Source: a virus
DNA length: 38,986 bases
Strand: one strand, 5' to 3'
IMG/VR virus record: IMGVR_UViG_3300025168_000220
Coordinates: 1-38,986 of that record
Of this stretch, positions 1 through 8,071 are shown piece after piece. The notes under the pieces are model-generated. The model searched no databases, was not told where the DNA came from, and was given only the letters and a program-made list of their open reading frames with translations. Numbering within the stretch: the stretch's first letter is position 1; every line of letters starts with the position of its first letter. Both the position numbers and the translations under genes were made by a program.

Positions 1-423
1 AAGAAAACCACTAATTATTTCTCCTGTCATTTGTGCAGGATCACTAGCATCTGAAGGTATACCTATAGAATTTAACATTTTATCAAATTTATCCCTACCA
101 AGTTTTTGTTGTAAGAAATCTATTTGAGGTTGTACAGATTGTGCTATAGCTGATATATTTTTTGAACCATAGTTTATTGCTAAATCATTTACAAGTTTAT
201 TTAATTCTAATATATCAGATGGTATAGCAGGTATGCCAACAGCAACACCTAGTGCTGTTTTCTTTGCTACATTAGGTACACCTTCTAAAATCATTTTTTT
301 ACGTATAGCACTTATTTCAGGAGAGTTAGGATCAGGTAAAGGTGCAGGTAAACCCATCTGTGGTATTTTTATTATTGGTTTATCGCCAAATCTATTTTCA
401 GTTTGTTCTGCTAAACTAACCAT
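1..423 (-). CDS. Structural-module protein, C-terminus cut by the window edge
   Basis: An open frame of 141 codons starts with ATG at 423 and runs off the left edge without a stop, so the C-terminus is missing. The start overlaps the end of the upstream gene by 8 bases. The N-terminus is polar and proline-rich (PQMGLPAPLPDP); a more hydrophobic stretch follows (LGVAVGIPAIPSDILEL). The pattern of a glycine/alanine stretch, then PxDILEL, then a glycine-serine region resembles a family of uncharacterised proteins that follow the portal in marine podophages. Being next to portal and terminase suggests a virion or assembly role. I do not recognise a defined function. Confidence 0.75.
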   Translation of the reverse strand, partial: MVSLAEQTENRFGDKPIIKIPQMGLPAPLPDPNSPEISAIRKKMILEGVPNVAKKTALGVAVGIPAIPSDILELNKLVNDLAINYGSKNISAIAQSVQPQIDFLQQKLGRDKFDKMLNSIGIPSDASDPAQMTGEIISGFL

Positions 424-622
424 TAACCTCATCTCTTAACATTTTAAGTCTACGCAAAGATGCAATAGCACCTTGTGATCTATGCATAAGTATATTATTA
501 TCTGTTTGCTCTAATGCCCTGTGTTGTTGTTGAATTAAAGCATCTATATAATTACTGAATGCTTCCCATTGGTTGCTGTTGCTGACCATCGGCTTCAGTT
601 TGCTGAGTATTTGCTTGTCCAC
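416..622 (-). CDS. Small conserved protein downstream of portal
   Basis: A 68-residue protein read from GTG at 622, with a GGAG-like ribosome site about 12 bases before it; an internal ATG at 589 is the alternative start. It overlaps the 3' end of the portal gene in another frame by 71 bases (38 with the later start) and overlaps the next gene by 8, which fits a real, translationally coupled gene. The sequence is helical and charged (NYIDALIQQQHRALEQTDNN, then RRLKMLRDEVNG). No domain is recognised. Its position between portal and a further structural gene suggests a morphogenesis or accessory head role, by inference only. Confidence 0.6.
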   Translation of the reverse strand: MDKQILSKLKPMVSNSNQWEAFSNYIDALIQQQHRALEQTDNNILMHRSQGAIASLRRLKMLRDEVNG

Positions 623-2699
623 TTTGTTGAGGTACTCCTGTAAATCCTTGTTCTCCCGGAGTTGGGGCTACTCCTGTTCCTATTGTTCCACCACCTGCAC
701 CCGTAGGATCATCTGGATTAGTTCCTGCTGGTGCTTTTCCCTGTGGTTGACCTTCTGTTGGTTTTTGAAATTGTTTCATTAACTCTGCCTGTATTGCCGC
801 ATCATTCATATTATTTGTTACTTTATCAGGGTCTAAATCTAATGACTTAGCTATTTCTCTAATAACATATTGAAACTTAGCAAAAGGTGCTAAAGCAGGA
901 TTACTCGCAACCTGTAAAAATTGCATTAATCTTTGACTTCTAACTTCATTAGCCATAAGACTTTCCGTACCTCTAGCCTTAACTTCTAAATCTCCTCGTA
1001 TTTCAGGGTCAAAATCAAACTGCATATTAAATCTAAACAAACCTTCGCCTAATGGCTTGAGTAAATAATCATCAACATTTTTAATAACAGTTTTAATGCT
1101 CCCACTAGCTGCATTCATTAACATTGATATACCTGAAGCTGTTCTGCCTACACCAGATACACCAGTTTGACCATGAGAAAAAGAAGGTAAACCTGTTGAT
1201 TCATCAGCTAATTGTCGAGCTTTATCAAATAACTGTAAATTTTCATTTGATACATTAGGAAACTTTGTTCCAAATATAGCTTGACCCGGTGCACCTCCCT
1301 GTCTTCTAAATATTTTTCCGGGGTAGACTGATAAATCTTGTCCCGGAACTAAATTTGTTTCATCAACTTCTATTAACATATTACCTGACAATACAGCATT
1401 ATCTACAGCCATACGCATAAAACCATTCATTAAAGTTTGTGTATCATCCATGTTTTCAGCTATACCTACACCAAAGAATGAGTAAGGATTAAGTTCATAT
1501 GGTGCAGCTACATAAGGTATCTTAGCAGGTTTAAAGGGATTAAGAACCATTCTTAAAAGTTTACCATTGCAAATCCACGCATTAACTTGTACTTCTTCAA
1601 AATCTGCTAGTTCTTTTGGTATAGATATACCCTGCTTCTCAAGCATATCTATATCACACATACCCCAATATTCAAGAACTTCATATCTTTCAATTCCGTG
1701 TTCAGGAGAATAATCAGCTAAATCATCTTCCCAAGATTCTTTAGTGTAATTTTCGCCTTCTTGTATGGCTTCTTCTATAACTTGTTCTCTAAAATGAGGT
1801 CTTCTTTTTAAACTACGTAATTGACTTCTAGACATTTTATGTCTTTCAATTACATACTGTGCTTCATCCATATTATTTGCATCTGGATCAGGGTAAAAAT
1901 TCCACACAGATACGTGGCTAACTTGAGGTACAGTTTTAAATATAGGAGCATAATTACCTTCATCATCCCAATTAGGATATTCTTTATCTACAGCAAAAGG
2001 ACCTTTCATAACACCCGTACCGAATAAAGCCATTTCAAATGAGGTACTTCTTAAATGTTTATTAGCACCAGATTCTTCTAGTTGGTCGTGGATTTTCTTT
2101 TCCATACTTTTAGCAGCAACCATTGCAGGGCTGAATGTGACAGATGAAGGGGTAGTACCAGCACCTTCTTTAAGACCTTCAATATCCGATAACTTGTTTT
2201 TAAGAGGTCCAAGATTATCTTGTAGAGTTTTTTCAGTTGCTCCAGCAGGTAATTCGTTGCCGTCACCTGCAAAACCATAAGGAGAAGGCTTACTCGTAGA
2301 TTCTCTAATTTCTGGAGGTTCTTTTGGATCAAAATGTACATCTTTTACTACTCCTTCTGGCAATTCTGTTGGATCAACACTTAATGGAAATTTATTACTT
2401 GCAAATAATACATCAACTATTTGACCATATGCTGCTAATGTTTTTGTTTTAGTTACTTTAATAAATACTCTAGACTTTTCAGCTTCAGTAAATTGTACAT
2501 CTGCACTATATAATCCTCTATAATTTCTATATGAACGTAACCATCTTTCTTCATCATTTTCTCTATAGTTGTCTGCACGTTGATACTTATCCATTATAAA
2601 TGGTATAATACCTATAGAGTCTCTATCCGATACAATAGAATCTTCAGAGTCTTCTAAAGCAATTGCTTCATCTTCAATCATAATTTCTTCTTCAGCCAT
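552..2699 (-). CDS. Portal protein (head-tail connector)
   Basis: This 715-residue protein directly follows the large terminase, as portals do. The ring it forms at one capsid vertex is the gate for DNA entry and exit. The N-terminal 30 residues are acidic. A conserved-looking core follows (KSRVFIKVTKTKTLAAYGQ, residues about 75-95, then VDVLFASNKFPLSVDP), with aromatic-rich middle segments (SVWNFYPDPDANN) that recall podovirus portals. Residues beyond about 640 are low-complexity, rich in Pro, Gly and Gln (PTPGEQGF, then a Gln run), a disordered tail overlapped by the next gene. The identification rests on size, position and overall pattern, not on a catalytic motif. Confidence 0.85.
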   Translation of the reverse strand: MAEEEIMIEDEAIALEDSEDSIVSDRDSIGIIPFIMDKYQRADNYRENDEERWLRSYRNYRGLYSADVQFTEAEKSRVFIKVTKTKTLAAYGQIVDVLFASNKFPLSVDPTELPEGVVKDVHFDPKEPPEIRESTSKPSPYGFAGDGNELPAGATEKTLQDNLGPLKNKLSDIEGLKEGAGTTPSSVTFSPAMVAAKSMEKKIHDQLEESGANKHLRSTSFEMALFGTGVMKGPFAVDKEYPNWDDEGNYAPIFKTVPQVSHVSVWNFYPDPDANNMDEAQYVIERHKMSRSQLRSLKRRPHFREQVIEEAIQEGENYTKESWEDDLADYSPEHGIERYEVLEYWGMCDIDMLEKQGISIPKELADFEEVQVNAWICNGKLLRMVLNPFKPAKIPYVAAPYELNPYSFFGVGIAENMDDTQTLMNGFMRMAVDNAVLSGNMLIEVDETNLVPGQDLSVYPGKIFRRQGGAPGQAIFGTKFPNVSNENLQLFDKARQLADESTGLPSFSHGQTGVSGVGRTASGISMLMNAASGSIKTVIKNVDDYLLKPLGEGLFRFNMQFDFDPEIRGDLEVKARGTESLMANEVRSQRLMQFLQVASNPALAPFAKFQYVIREIAKSLDLDPDKVTNNMNDAAIQAELMKQFQKPTEGQPQGKAPAGTNPDDPTGAGGGTIGTGVAPTPGEQGFTGVPQQSGQANTQQTEADGQQQQPMGSIQ

Positions 2700-2709
2700 A
2701 TTTTATCCT

Positions 2710-4269
2710 TTAATATCCAAATGTTGCATCTGCTACTGGCATACTGCTAGATGGTCTGCCATGTGGGTCGTAGTCAAATATACTAAACCTTGGTCTTGAC
2801 ATTATACCATATCTTAAAGCATCATACAAGTGGTCTTCTGCTCTAGTATCTACATCTTCTGGGTTTCTTTTGTCTAAAGGTATTGCAGGTAACTGAGATA
2901 TTATATTTGTACAGTTACTAAAAAATACCATTCTAGGTTCTTCTGTAAATTCATCTACTTGTAGTCTCCTGTGTACTTCATTCTTTCCAGACACACGAGA
3001 ACCTCTACTTCTATCTGAAGGTCTCCAACGACAACCTCGCATAATCATTTGTTCAGCCAAAGATGGACCAGTATCACCACGTTTATGCCAAAGACTAGAA
3101 TCCAAAACACCATATCGAATATTTCCATCACCTGATTCTAATTCTAAAACCATATCGGCTAAATCTGTAGCTAATACTTTGGATACGTAGATTTCCCTGT
3201 AAACAACCAACTGTTCTGAAGGCGAAACAGCAATCCAAACAACTGCCGAGTAAGAGCCGTAACCATAATCACAAGCCCTGAACTTAACCCAATTAGAAGG
3301 TATCTTAAAGGGTTCAACAACATGTATATCCCTATTAAACTCAGTAAATGCAGCCCCTTCTTTAATATCCCAATCACCTTCCAAAAGCTGTCTACGCTGC
3401 TGTTCAGGTAAGGATAAGAGCATTGCTTCATAGTCTCCTGACTCAGCGAGGTATGGATTGTCAGATAATCTTGCAGGAATAAATCTCCTTTTGAATAAAG
3501 ATTTTCCAGCTTTAGAATGTCCTGCTGGGTATTTAAGGACTTCTCCGGTTTCAATATCTGTTGCATCAAATGCCTTTCCATATGGTGATCGGTCAATAAA
3601 CATCTTTTTAACCCATGAATGTCCTATACCACCCGGATTTGTTGTAGCCCTCATAAATATAGGCAAATCGGCTGCAGTAGAACGTAAACGTGAACGCATG
3701 TAGTTCCAAGCAAAAGGAGAACCCCATTGGGTTAACTCATCAAAGCCTATCCAACTAAATGCTAAACCTTGATAACGCATAACGTCTTCATCTCTATCAA
3801 GATAAGACATCCACAATCTTGCACCTGATGGTGCAACCCATTGCATCTTTCTTTCATACCACTTTATACCCTTCCATATTTGAGGATATAATTCCTGAGA
3901 CTTAAATATAAGTTCTCTTAATTCTTCTGTAGTATGTCTTAATAATAATCCACTAAACTGAGGATGACCCATATATCTTAAAGGGTCTGCTAACATAGCA
4001 TATGATTTACCACCACCTGCTGAACCACCATATAAAACTTCACGTTCACCTGCAGCTAAAAAATCAGTCTGAGGACCTTCATTAGGTGCAAAAACTATAT
4101 TTCTTTCTTCTACAGGATTTGTTTCTATTTTATCTACTATAGAACTAACTATTGTAGACTTTTGCTCCTGTACGACTTTCTTCGATTTCTTTCGCTTTGG
4201 AGATCGCCTTTTCTGCATACTCTGCCCACTTGCGTAGGACTCTAGCTTTGTTCTTACGTTGTTGCTCAT
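2710..4269 (-). CDS. terL: Terminase large subunit (packaging ATPase and nuclease)
   Basis: The 519-residue motor cuts concatemeric DNA and pumps it through the portal. Walker A is GGSAGGGKS at residues 81-89 (K88), Walker B is WIGFDE with D177 and E178, and an ATPase coupling motif RATTNPGG follows at about 207-214. The C-terminal RNase H-like nuclease shows RACDYG (D334), GVLDSS (D390) and AEDHLYDALRYG near the end, giving three acidic metal ligands. The start at 4269 makes a 125-base overlap with the preceding gene, and ATG at 4218 before a lysine/arginine-rich stretch is the alternative. Portal lies 10 bases downstream. Function is secure; the exact start is not. Confidence 0.95.
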   Translation of the reverse strand: MSNNVRTKLESYASGQSMQKRRSPKRKKSKKVVQEQKSTIVSSIVDKIETNPVEERNIVFAPNEGPQTDFLAAGEREVLYGGSAGGGKSYAMLADPLRYMGHPQFSGLLLRHTTEELRELIFKSQELYPQIWKGIKWYERKMQWVAPSGARLWMSYLDRDEDVMRYQGLAFSWIGFDELTQWGSPFAWNYMRSRLRSTAADLPIFMRATTNPGGIGHSWVKKMFIDRSPYGKAFDATDIETGEVLKYPAGHSKAGKSLFKRRFIPARLSDNPYLAESGDYEAMLLSLPEQQRRQLLEGDWDIKEGAAFTEFNRDIHVVEPFKIPSNWVKFRACDYGYGSYSAVVWIAVSPSEQLVVYREIYVSKVLATDLADMVLELESGDGNIRYGVLDSSLWHKRGDTGPSLAEQMIMRGCRWRPSDRSRGSRVSGKNEVHRRLQVDEFTEEPRMVFFSNCTNIISQLPAIPLDKRNPEDVDTRAEDHLYDALRYGIMSRPRFSIFDYDPHGRPSSSMPVADATFGY

Positions 4270-4552
4270 CCTTTAATCTTTTCCTTAATCCTACATGAGA
4301 AATATATCTATCTGTCCGTGTAGATAACCAATTAGATACAGCCCTAAAAGAATACTGTTTTATATGTTGTCGAGCTAATTCTAAATTATCTAACTCTATT
4401 TGTATTGGATTAAGTACATCGGGGTCTTTTTCATCTATAACATAACCAAATGGTATTGTTCTTGCTATTTTCGGAATGGAAACCCACTCATTGTCTTCTT
4501 TTATATCAACAGGCTGTGGGAGTTTCCATTGTCCTGCTCCTCTAATCGTCAT
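4145..4552 (-). CDS. Conserved protein between the terminase subunits
   Basis: A 135-residue protein that overlaps the small terminase gene by 11 bases and the large terminase gene by up to 125 bases in different frames. The N-terminal third is rich in aromatic and proline residues (WKLPQP, then IPKIARTIPFGY). The rest is a charged helix with many Arg and Lys (HVGLRKRLKDEQQRKNKAR) that could be a helix-turn-helix or coiled coil. It is not recognised. Its place inside the terminase gene pair suggests help in packaging-site recognition or terminase assembly, but this is inference from context. Confidence 0.75.
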   Translation of the reverse strand: MTIRGAGQWKLPQPVDIKEDNEWVSIPKIARTIPFGYVIDEKDPDVLNPIQIELDNLELARQHIKQYSFRAVSNWLSTRTDRYISHVGLRKRLKDEQQRKNKARVLRKWAEYAEKAISKAKEIEESRTGAKVYNS

Positions 4553-4916
4553 TTACTTCTACTAGTTTAGTGGGCATAAGCATAACACCTCCAGAAGCTT
4601 CAACTTGAATTTTTTCTGTTTTAATTAAACCTGTCCTATCTAGTAATTCTTTAGCTGCAGACATCTTATCACGTATTCCTAGCTGTGTAGGGTCATCTAT
4701 ACCTGTTACCATAGCCACAGCAGCCTTAGGAGCATTACTAGCCATATATAATTGTGTAGCATCTAATATTTCATCTTTCATAGACTTTATTATTTCATTA
4801 TTATTAGAAGAAGGTGAATAACCTGCTATAACTTTAGCATCTTTAATACTACCATTTGCTTCTGCAAACAATGCATCTAAAAACTTTTGTTGACGTTCTG
4901 TTAATTTTCTAGCCAT
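4542..4916 (-). CDS. terS: Probable terminase small subunit
   Basis: The protein has 124 residues from ATG at 4916; an in-frame GTG at 4955 has no ribosome site and would add 13 unlikely residues. The start MARKLTERQQKFLDALF, followed by AEANGSIKDAKVIAGYS, matches the N-terminal helix-turn-helix of Terminase_2-type small subunits, which bind the packaging site and load the large subunit. A later segment (IRDKMSAAKELLDRTGLIKTE) is typical of the oligomerisation region seen in this family in marine phages. It lies two genes before the large terminase in the same operon. Family assignment is by pattern and position. Confidence 0.8.
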   Translation of the reverse strand: MARKLTERQQKFLDALFAEANGSIKDAKVIAGYSPSSNNNEIIKSMKDEILDATQLYMASNAPKAAVAMVTGIDDPTQLGIRDKMSAAKELLDRTGLIKTEKIQVEASGGVMLMPTKLVEVNDD

Positions 4917-4994
4917 GTTTAATAAATTCTTTCTTTTTAATTTTAAAAAACTCACTTATTTTTTTAATGTGAACTTTTCTATGCTGCTGTTTTT

Positions 4995-5450
4995 TTAATT
5001 CAGATTTACTGCTCTCATTCGGGATATAAGTCTGTCTGCTCGATTTGTTACTTGTTTGTGCCATCTTGAATCTTTCATCTGATTTCCTGCTTCTAACCAG
5101 TCACCATCATGTATAGCTTGTATCATTTTTTTAAATTTAGACAATCTAGGTCTGCCCATATTAAACATCATATTTGCTATAATTAATTTTACAGGTTCAG
5201 GTAACTTACTCCAATCATCAAATAATCTTCTACAATCACTTATAGTAACATGTATATCTTGTTCAAAGGCTTCGTTGACTCGACTTTCGTCAACTGGAGT
5301 TCCGACACCCATTTGATGTTCTGGGTCTTTTTCAGTAATGAGATGTCCGATGCCAAACGTAGGTAGTCCAAGGTGGTCCAAGTATACTTCATATTTGCAT
5401 CCTTCATCTATCTTTAATTCCTCTCTAAGTTTATCTGTAAAAAATTCCAT
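4995..5450 (-). CDS. Endolysin, T4-type lysozyme (GH24)
   Basis: This 151-residue muramidase cleaves the N-acetylmuramic acid to N-acetylglucosamine bond of peptidoglycan. The catalytic triad is E16, D25 and T31 in IDEGCKYEVYLDHLGLPTFG, with the same 9 and 6 residue spacing as T4 lysozyme (E11, D20, T26). FGIGH follows the triad, and the C-terminal half holds NMMFNMGRPRLSKFKKM and the WHKQ...RADRLISRM helices of the family. There is no signal peptide, so a holin should be needed; hydrophobic small proteins at 6037-6291 and 7385-7795 are candidates. It sits in the late leftward operon, just before terminase, which fits late expression. Confidence 0.93.
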   Translation of the reverse strand: MEFFTDKLREELKIDEGCKYEVYLDHLGLPTFGIGHLITEKDPEHQMGVGTPVDESRVNEAFEQDIHVTISDCRRLFDDWSKLPEPVKLIIANMMFNMGRPRLSKFKKMIQAIHDGDWLEAGNQMKDSRWHKQVTNRADRLISRMRAVNLN

Positions 5451-5453
5451 ATT

Positions 5454-5612
5454 TTATTTCTTCTTTTTCTTCTTTAATTCTTTTTTATGAAACAAGGGTT
5501 TACTCGACTTTGTGTGAGTTTTACCTGTATGTAGTTTACCATTAGGCATCTTATGGTATGCCCCTTTCCATTCTGTTCCATTTTTAAGATAATGCTTCAT
5601 TGTAGGTGACAT
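5454..5612 (-). CDS. Small lysine-rich protein (MKHY...GAYHKMPNG type)
   Basis: A 52-residue frame from ATG at 5612 ends in a near-continuous lysine tail (six lysines before the stop). The body reads MKHYLKNGTEWKGAYHKM, then PNGKLHTGKTHTKSSK. This short basic pattern, with G-x-x-HKMPNG and a TGKTHT turn, is one I associate with tiny proteins widespread in marine cyanophages and pelagiphages, of unknown function. The strong positive charge suggests binding to DNA or RNA, or packing with DNA in the virion. It lies between the endolysin and a lipoprotein gene in the late operon. Confidence 0.75.
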   Translation of the reverse strand: MSPTMKHYLKNGTEWKGAYHKMPNGKLHTGKTHTKSSKPLFHKKELKKKKKK

Positions 5613-5626
5613 TATTTTTTAATCCT

Positions 5627-5821
5627 TTATTTTTTAATTGGTATTTTACAATTCTTTTCAGAAGCTGTTAGGTTCTCACCTTTTTTATAAATCCAGATGT
5701 AACTCCACGCTTCTTCATTACATTTTTTACCATATGTTGATACAGCCATATTATCTAAAGGTTCAGGTAAATATGAACAGGAAGTTAAAAGTAAAGGTAA
5801 AAGTAAAAATAGTTTTTTCAT
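5627..5821 (-). CDS. Small lipoprotein
   Basis: The 64-residue product starts MKKLFLLLPLLLTSCSY: a lysine pair, a leucine-rich core and a lipobox LTSC with the lipidated cysteine at residue 15. The mature part is about 50 residues with two further cysteines (KKC at about 34, NCK at about 58), possibly one disulfide. Sorting rules predict attachment to the periplasmic side of the inner or outer membrane. Its place 14 bases upstream of a small gene and the endolysin makes an outer-membrane spanin subunit conceivable, but it lacks a proline-rich rod, so I leave it as a lysis-region lipoprotein of unknown role. Confidence 0.75.
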   Translation of the reverse strand: MKKLFLLLPLLLTSCSYLPEPLDNMAVSTYGKKCNEEAWSYIWIYKKGENLTASEKNCKIPIKK

Positions 5822-5836
5822 TATATTCTTTCTGCG

Positions 5837-6037
5837 TTATTCAAATGATAAAGAATTAGCTAATGCATTATTATGTTTTAATCTATCATTCTCTCTTAAT
5901 ACTTTATAATAAGAATCTGTTAATTGTTTTAAATCTTCTTGTAATAGAAACCTTTGTGTTTTTTCAGCTAACATTTCTCTTCTCAACGCTTCTTCAAATG
6001 TTTCTTCATGGTTTTTCCATCTGATACCTTTTAACAT
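5837..6037 (-). CDS. Small coiled-coil protein
   Basis: A 66-residue, highly charged helical protein with an AAGGA ribosome site before ATG at 6037; the start shares bases with the stop of the upstream gene (TAATG). Residues 10-55 (ETFEEALRREMLAEKTQ, then LLQEDLKQLTDSYYKVLREN) carry heptad-like leucine and alanine spacing, so a coiled coil is likely. No signal peptide or membrane segment is visible, which argues against an inner-membrane spanin despite its place beside the lipoprotein and endolysin. Function unknown. Confidence 0.7.
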   Translation of the reverse strand: MLKGIRWKNHEETFEEALRREMLAEKTQRFLLQEDLKQLTDSYYKVLRENDRLKHNNALANSLSFE

Positions 6038-6291
6038 TATTTCCTTCCACTCAAAGCACTAAAACCAAAATAAGCCCCTACTAAGCCACACATACTTATG
6101 TATTGAGTCATAAGAATTGATTCTGCTCCTGCAAGTCTTGTAGGTGCTATTAAAGTAGCTACTGTAGTTACTCCCATTAAAATAATTAATACCCATGCCA
6201 TCCTTCTTTTGTTTACTTGATATGCTACCTTATCTGGTATTAAATCATTTGTACTGCATGAGCAGTTTTTATTTCCACATGCACAAGTCAC
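6037..6291 (-). CDS. Small membrane protein with cysteine-rich N-terminus
   Basis: An 84-residue protein from GTG at 6291, directly after the preceding gene. The N-terminus packs four cysteines into twelve residues (TCACGNKNCSC), a possible metal site. Two membrane helices follow at about residues 32-50 (MAWVLIILMGVTTVATLIA) and 60-80 (MTQYISMCGLVGAYFGFSAL), ending in a basic tail. Small two-helix proteins next to endolysins are often holins, so a holin or antiholin role is possible. The weak start signal and cysteine cluster make the call tentative. Confidence 0.7.
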   Translation of the reverse strand: MTCACGNKNCSCSTNDLIPDKVAYQVNKRRMAWVLIILMGVTTVATLIAPTRLAGAESILMTQYISMCGLVGAYFGFSALSGRK

Positions 6292-6293
6292 TA

Positions 6294-7379
6294 TTAAGTA
6301 GTTCTTTTCATTCTTTTCTTATTTCTTTGTGCCTGTTGTATTGCAGCTTGAAGAAATCCCGGAGGTAACTGAGAAGCCTTCAACTGCTTCCTTTGTTCTG
6401 GTGACATTCTTGCTAATGTTGTCCTCTGTTGTGTTTGCCCAGAGTTAGATTTTCTTTGTTCTACATTAAAACGATCACGCATTTGTTGCATTCTTCTTGC
6501 GAGAAGTTGGTTTTGTCTGTCTGTAGGTTTTAAACCTTGCAGTTTTCTTGCTTCATTTTCAAATTGTGCTTCACGTTGAAACATTTCTTTTTGACTTGCA
6601 CCACTTTGTTGTAGATTAAACATTTCTCTTGATCGTCTTTGTTTTAAATCAAATGCAGCTCTTTGTGATGGGTCACCAAATCTATTAAATCCTTTTCTTT
6701 GAAAACGATTGTCTATGTCAAATAATCTACGTTGTATATCTTTATTTGATCTACCTTGTGACTGCATTCTGTCTCTAATATTTTTAAGCCTTAAATCTCT
6801 TCGTTGAGCTAACCTCATTTGCTGTTGTTGTTGTTTAGTCAAACGTCTAGGTTCTTGTTGTTGTCGTTCTTGTATAGTTTTTATAGCACTTTTAGCATAT
6901 TCAGGAATTTCTTGTTGTCTTGTTCTTGGATCAGCAGTAGGTCTACGTCTTCTTCTAGGTGTATCTTCTTTAGTCACAAGTGTAGGTCTAGGTTCAGCAA
7001 TAGGTCCTCTACGTTTTCTTCTTAGTAACTCAGTAGACATAGGTATAAGTCTAGGATTAACAGTTGTTCTACGTTTCTGTGGTCTATCTATACCTTTAGC
7101 TCTTTCTCTAGGTCTAGGTTCAGCAATAGTAGGTCTAGGATCAGCAGTAGGTCTAGGATCAGCAGTAGGTCTAGGATCAGCAATAGGTCCTCTACGTCTT
7201 CTTTTTGGTGCTTCTTTAGTTTTTACAGGATTTCTTTTAATATCATCACCTTGAGTTACAAGAGGTTTTTTTAAACCTTGAAGTTTTTTCATTGTAGAAT
7301 TTATTGTATTTGTGTCATTGCTTTGCATTGCTTTATCAAGCTTTGCTTCGTAGAATGATCTAGGGGTAGGTCTACTCAT
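6294..7379 (-). CDS. Arg/Gln-rich repeat protein
   Basis: A 361-residue, strongly basic, low-complexity protein with a good AAGGA site before ATG at 7379. Residues about 60-160 contain repeated units of the type RRRRGPIADPRPTADPRP, with at least three exact DPRPTA copies encoded by an 18-base tandem repeat and further degenerate copies later (RRKRRGPIAEPRP, RRRRRPTADPR). Residues 165-361 are predicted long helices rich in Q and R (QQEPRRLTKQQQQQMRLAQR). No enzyme motif is visible. Its charge and position suggest a DNA-associated internal virion protein or scaffold-like filament; this is inference. Confidence 0.75.
   Translation of the reverse strand: MSRPTPRSFYEAKLDKAMQSNDTNTINSTMKKLQGLKKPLVTQGDDIKRNPVKTKEAPKRRRRGPIADPRPTADPRPTADPRPTIAEPRPRERAKGIDRPQKRRTTVNPRLIPMSTELLRRKRRGPIAEPRPTLVTKEDTPRRRRRPTADPRTRQQEIPEYAKSAIKTIQERQQQEPRRLTKQQQQQMRLAQRRDLRLKNIRDRMQSQGRSNKDIQRRLFDIDNRFQRKGFNRFGDPSQRAAFDLKQRRSREMFNLQQSGASQKEMFQREAQFENEARKLQGLKPTDRQNQLLARRMQQMRDRFNVEQRKSNSGQTQQRTTLARMSPEQRKQLKASQLPPGFLQAAIQQAQRNKKRMKRTT
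7131..7184 (-). repeat. 18-bp tandem repeat, three copies
   Basis: Three consecutive 18-base units (plus strand AGGTCTAGGATCAGCAGT; the third ends in AAT) lie inside the Arg-rich protein gene and encode DPRPTA-type hexapeptides. A fourth, diverged unit lies just to the right. The unit length is a multiple of three, so copy number changes keep the frame, the usual sign of slippage-driven length variation. Confidence 0.9.
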
Positions 7380-7384
7380 TTTAT

Positions 7385-7795
7385 TTATCCTTTTTTGTTG
7401 TTATTCATTAACTGCAGACCTGTCTTACCAAACCTGTATCCAAAACTGCTGCCTATACATATATACAAACATGTACTAAACCAATCTGGTGTACTTTCGT
7501 TTAGGAAGGTAAAACCCTCTGCTACATACGGCTGACTCCAAGGTAAGAAACATGCTACAAGAATGCCACCAAAAATAATTGTCCAAAATTCATCTTTCCA
7601 TGACCCTGCCATTTGATTGGTAAGGTTCTGTTCCATAATCATACTAGATGTAGCTTCTGTCTCATAGACTTTAGCTTCTGCTTTAGCACGAGCTACCTTT
7701 ACTTCTGTCTCAGCTTTTTGTTTATCCATCTTGCCCTGTATATATGTTCCTGCTATATTAGCAATAGGGCTGATAAGAGTGCTTAATCCAAACAT
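7385..7795 (-). CDS. Holin-like membrane protein (3TM type)
   Basis: The 136-residue protein begins with a weak amphipathic segment, then a charged coiled-coil (KQKAETEVKVARAKAEAK), and two clear membrane helices in the C-terminal half: WTIIFGGILVACFLPW (about 72-87) and WFSTCLYICIGSSFGYRFG. The motif GSWKDEFWTIIF between helix and coil matches proteins of the three-transmembrane holin family of gene transfer agents and marine phages (Holin_3TMs). Such a protein would open the inner membrane to release the GH24 lysozyme encoded four genes downstream in the operon. ATG directly follows the preceding stop. Confidence 0.7.
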   Translation of the reverse strand: MFGLSTLISPIANIAGTYIQGKMDKQKAETEVKVARAKAEAKVYETEATSSMIMEQNLTNQMAGSWKDEFWTIIFGGILVACFLPWSQPYVAEGFTFLNESTPDWFSTCLYICIGSSFGYRFGKTGLQLMNNNKKG

Positions 7796-8071
7796 CTATT
7801 TCTTTTTTCCTTTTAAATACATAACTTCTTTTATTCTAAACTTTTTTACTTTCTTTGCAATCGAACTCGGTTGTTTCACAAACTGTTTGCCCTGCTTTGT
7901 TCCTTGCCGTTTGGCTTTTGTCGTTGCCGCATACTGGGCAGGTGTTAATGATTTTATTGCCTTCTCTGGTAAGTATCTTTCCCCAGTTTTCGATGAGGGC
8001 TTCCCAGATTTCGTTTGCCACTTTTGTTTTGTCCATGCTTTTAATGACCTTTGTGATTTAGCTAGTGCCAC
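7796..8071 (-). CDS. Lysine-rich conserved protein (DUF5872-like)
   Basis: I place the start at GTG 8071 because GGAGG lies eight bases before it, inside the end of the upstream gene; this gives 91 residues and a 14-base overlap. A GTG at 8086 in the same frame lacks such spacing. The core KAWTKQKWQTKSGKPSSKTG, GERYLPEKAIKSL and YAATTKAKRQGTKQG is the very recurrent pattern of a short basic domain in cyanophages and pelagiphages, which I believe is catalogued as DUF5872. Function unknown; the high lysine content suggests nucleic acid contact. Confidence 0.8.
   Translation of the reverse strand: MALAKSQRSLKAWTKQKWQTKSGKPSSKTGERYLPEKAIKSLTPAQYAATTKAKRQGTKQGKQFVKQPSSIAKKVKKFRIKEVMYLKGKKK

Noticed and set aside
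233-439. Plus-strand frame of 68 residues near the left end
   Set aside because: It is antisense to the structural gene starting at 423, which has matching overlap with its neighbour; the plus frame has no ribosome site or recognisable pattern.
5627-6037. Spanin pair (lipoprotein plus coiled-coil protein)
   Set aside because: The coiled-coil product has no membrane anchor and the lipoprotein has no proline-rich rod, so a two-component spanin is not supported, though location is suggestive.
7836-8036. A 66-residue minus-strand frame with CPVC and a late C pair, like a zinc finger
   Set aside because: It lies wholly within the DUF5872-like gene (7796-8071) in another frame; that gene has a recognised family pattern and a good ribosome site, so the zinc-finger look is by chance.
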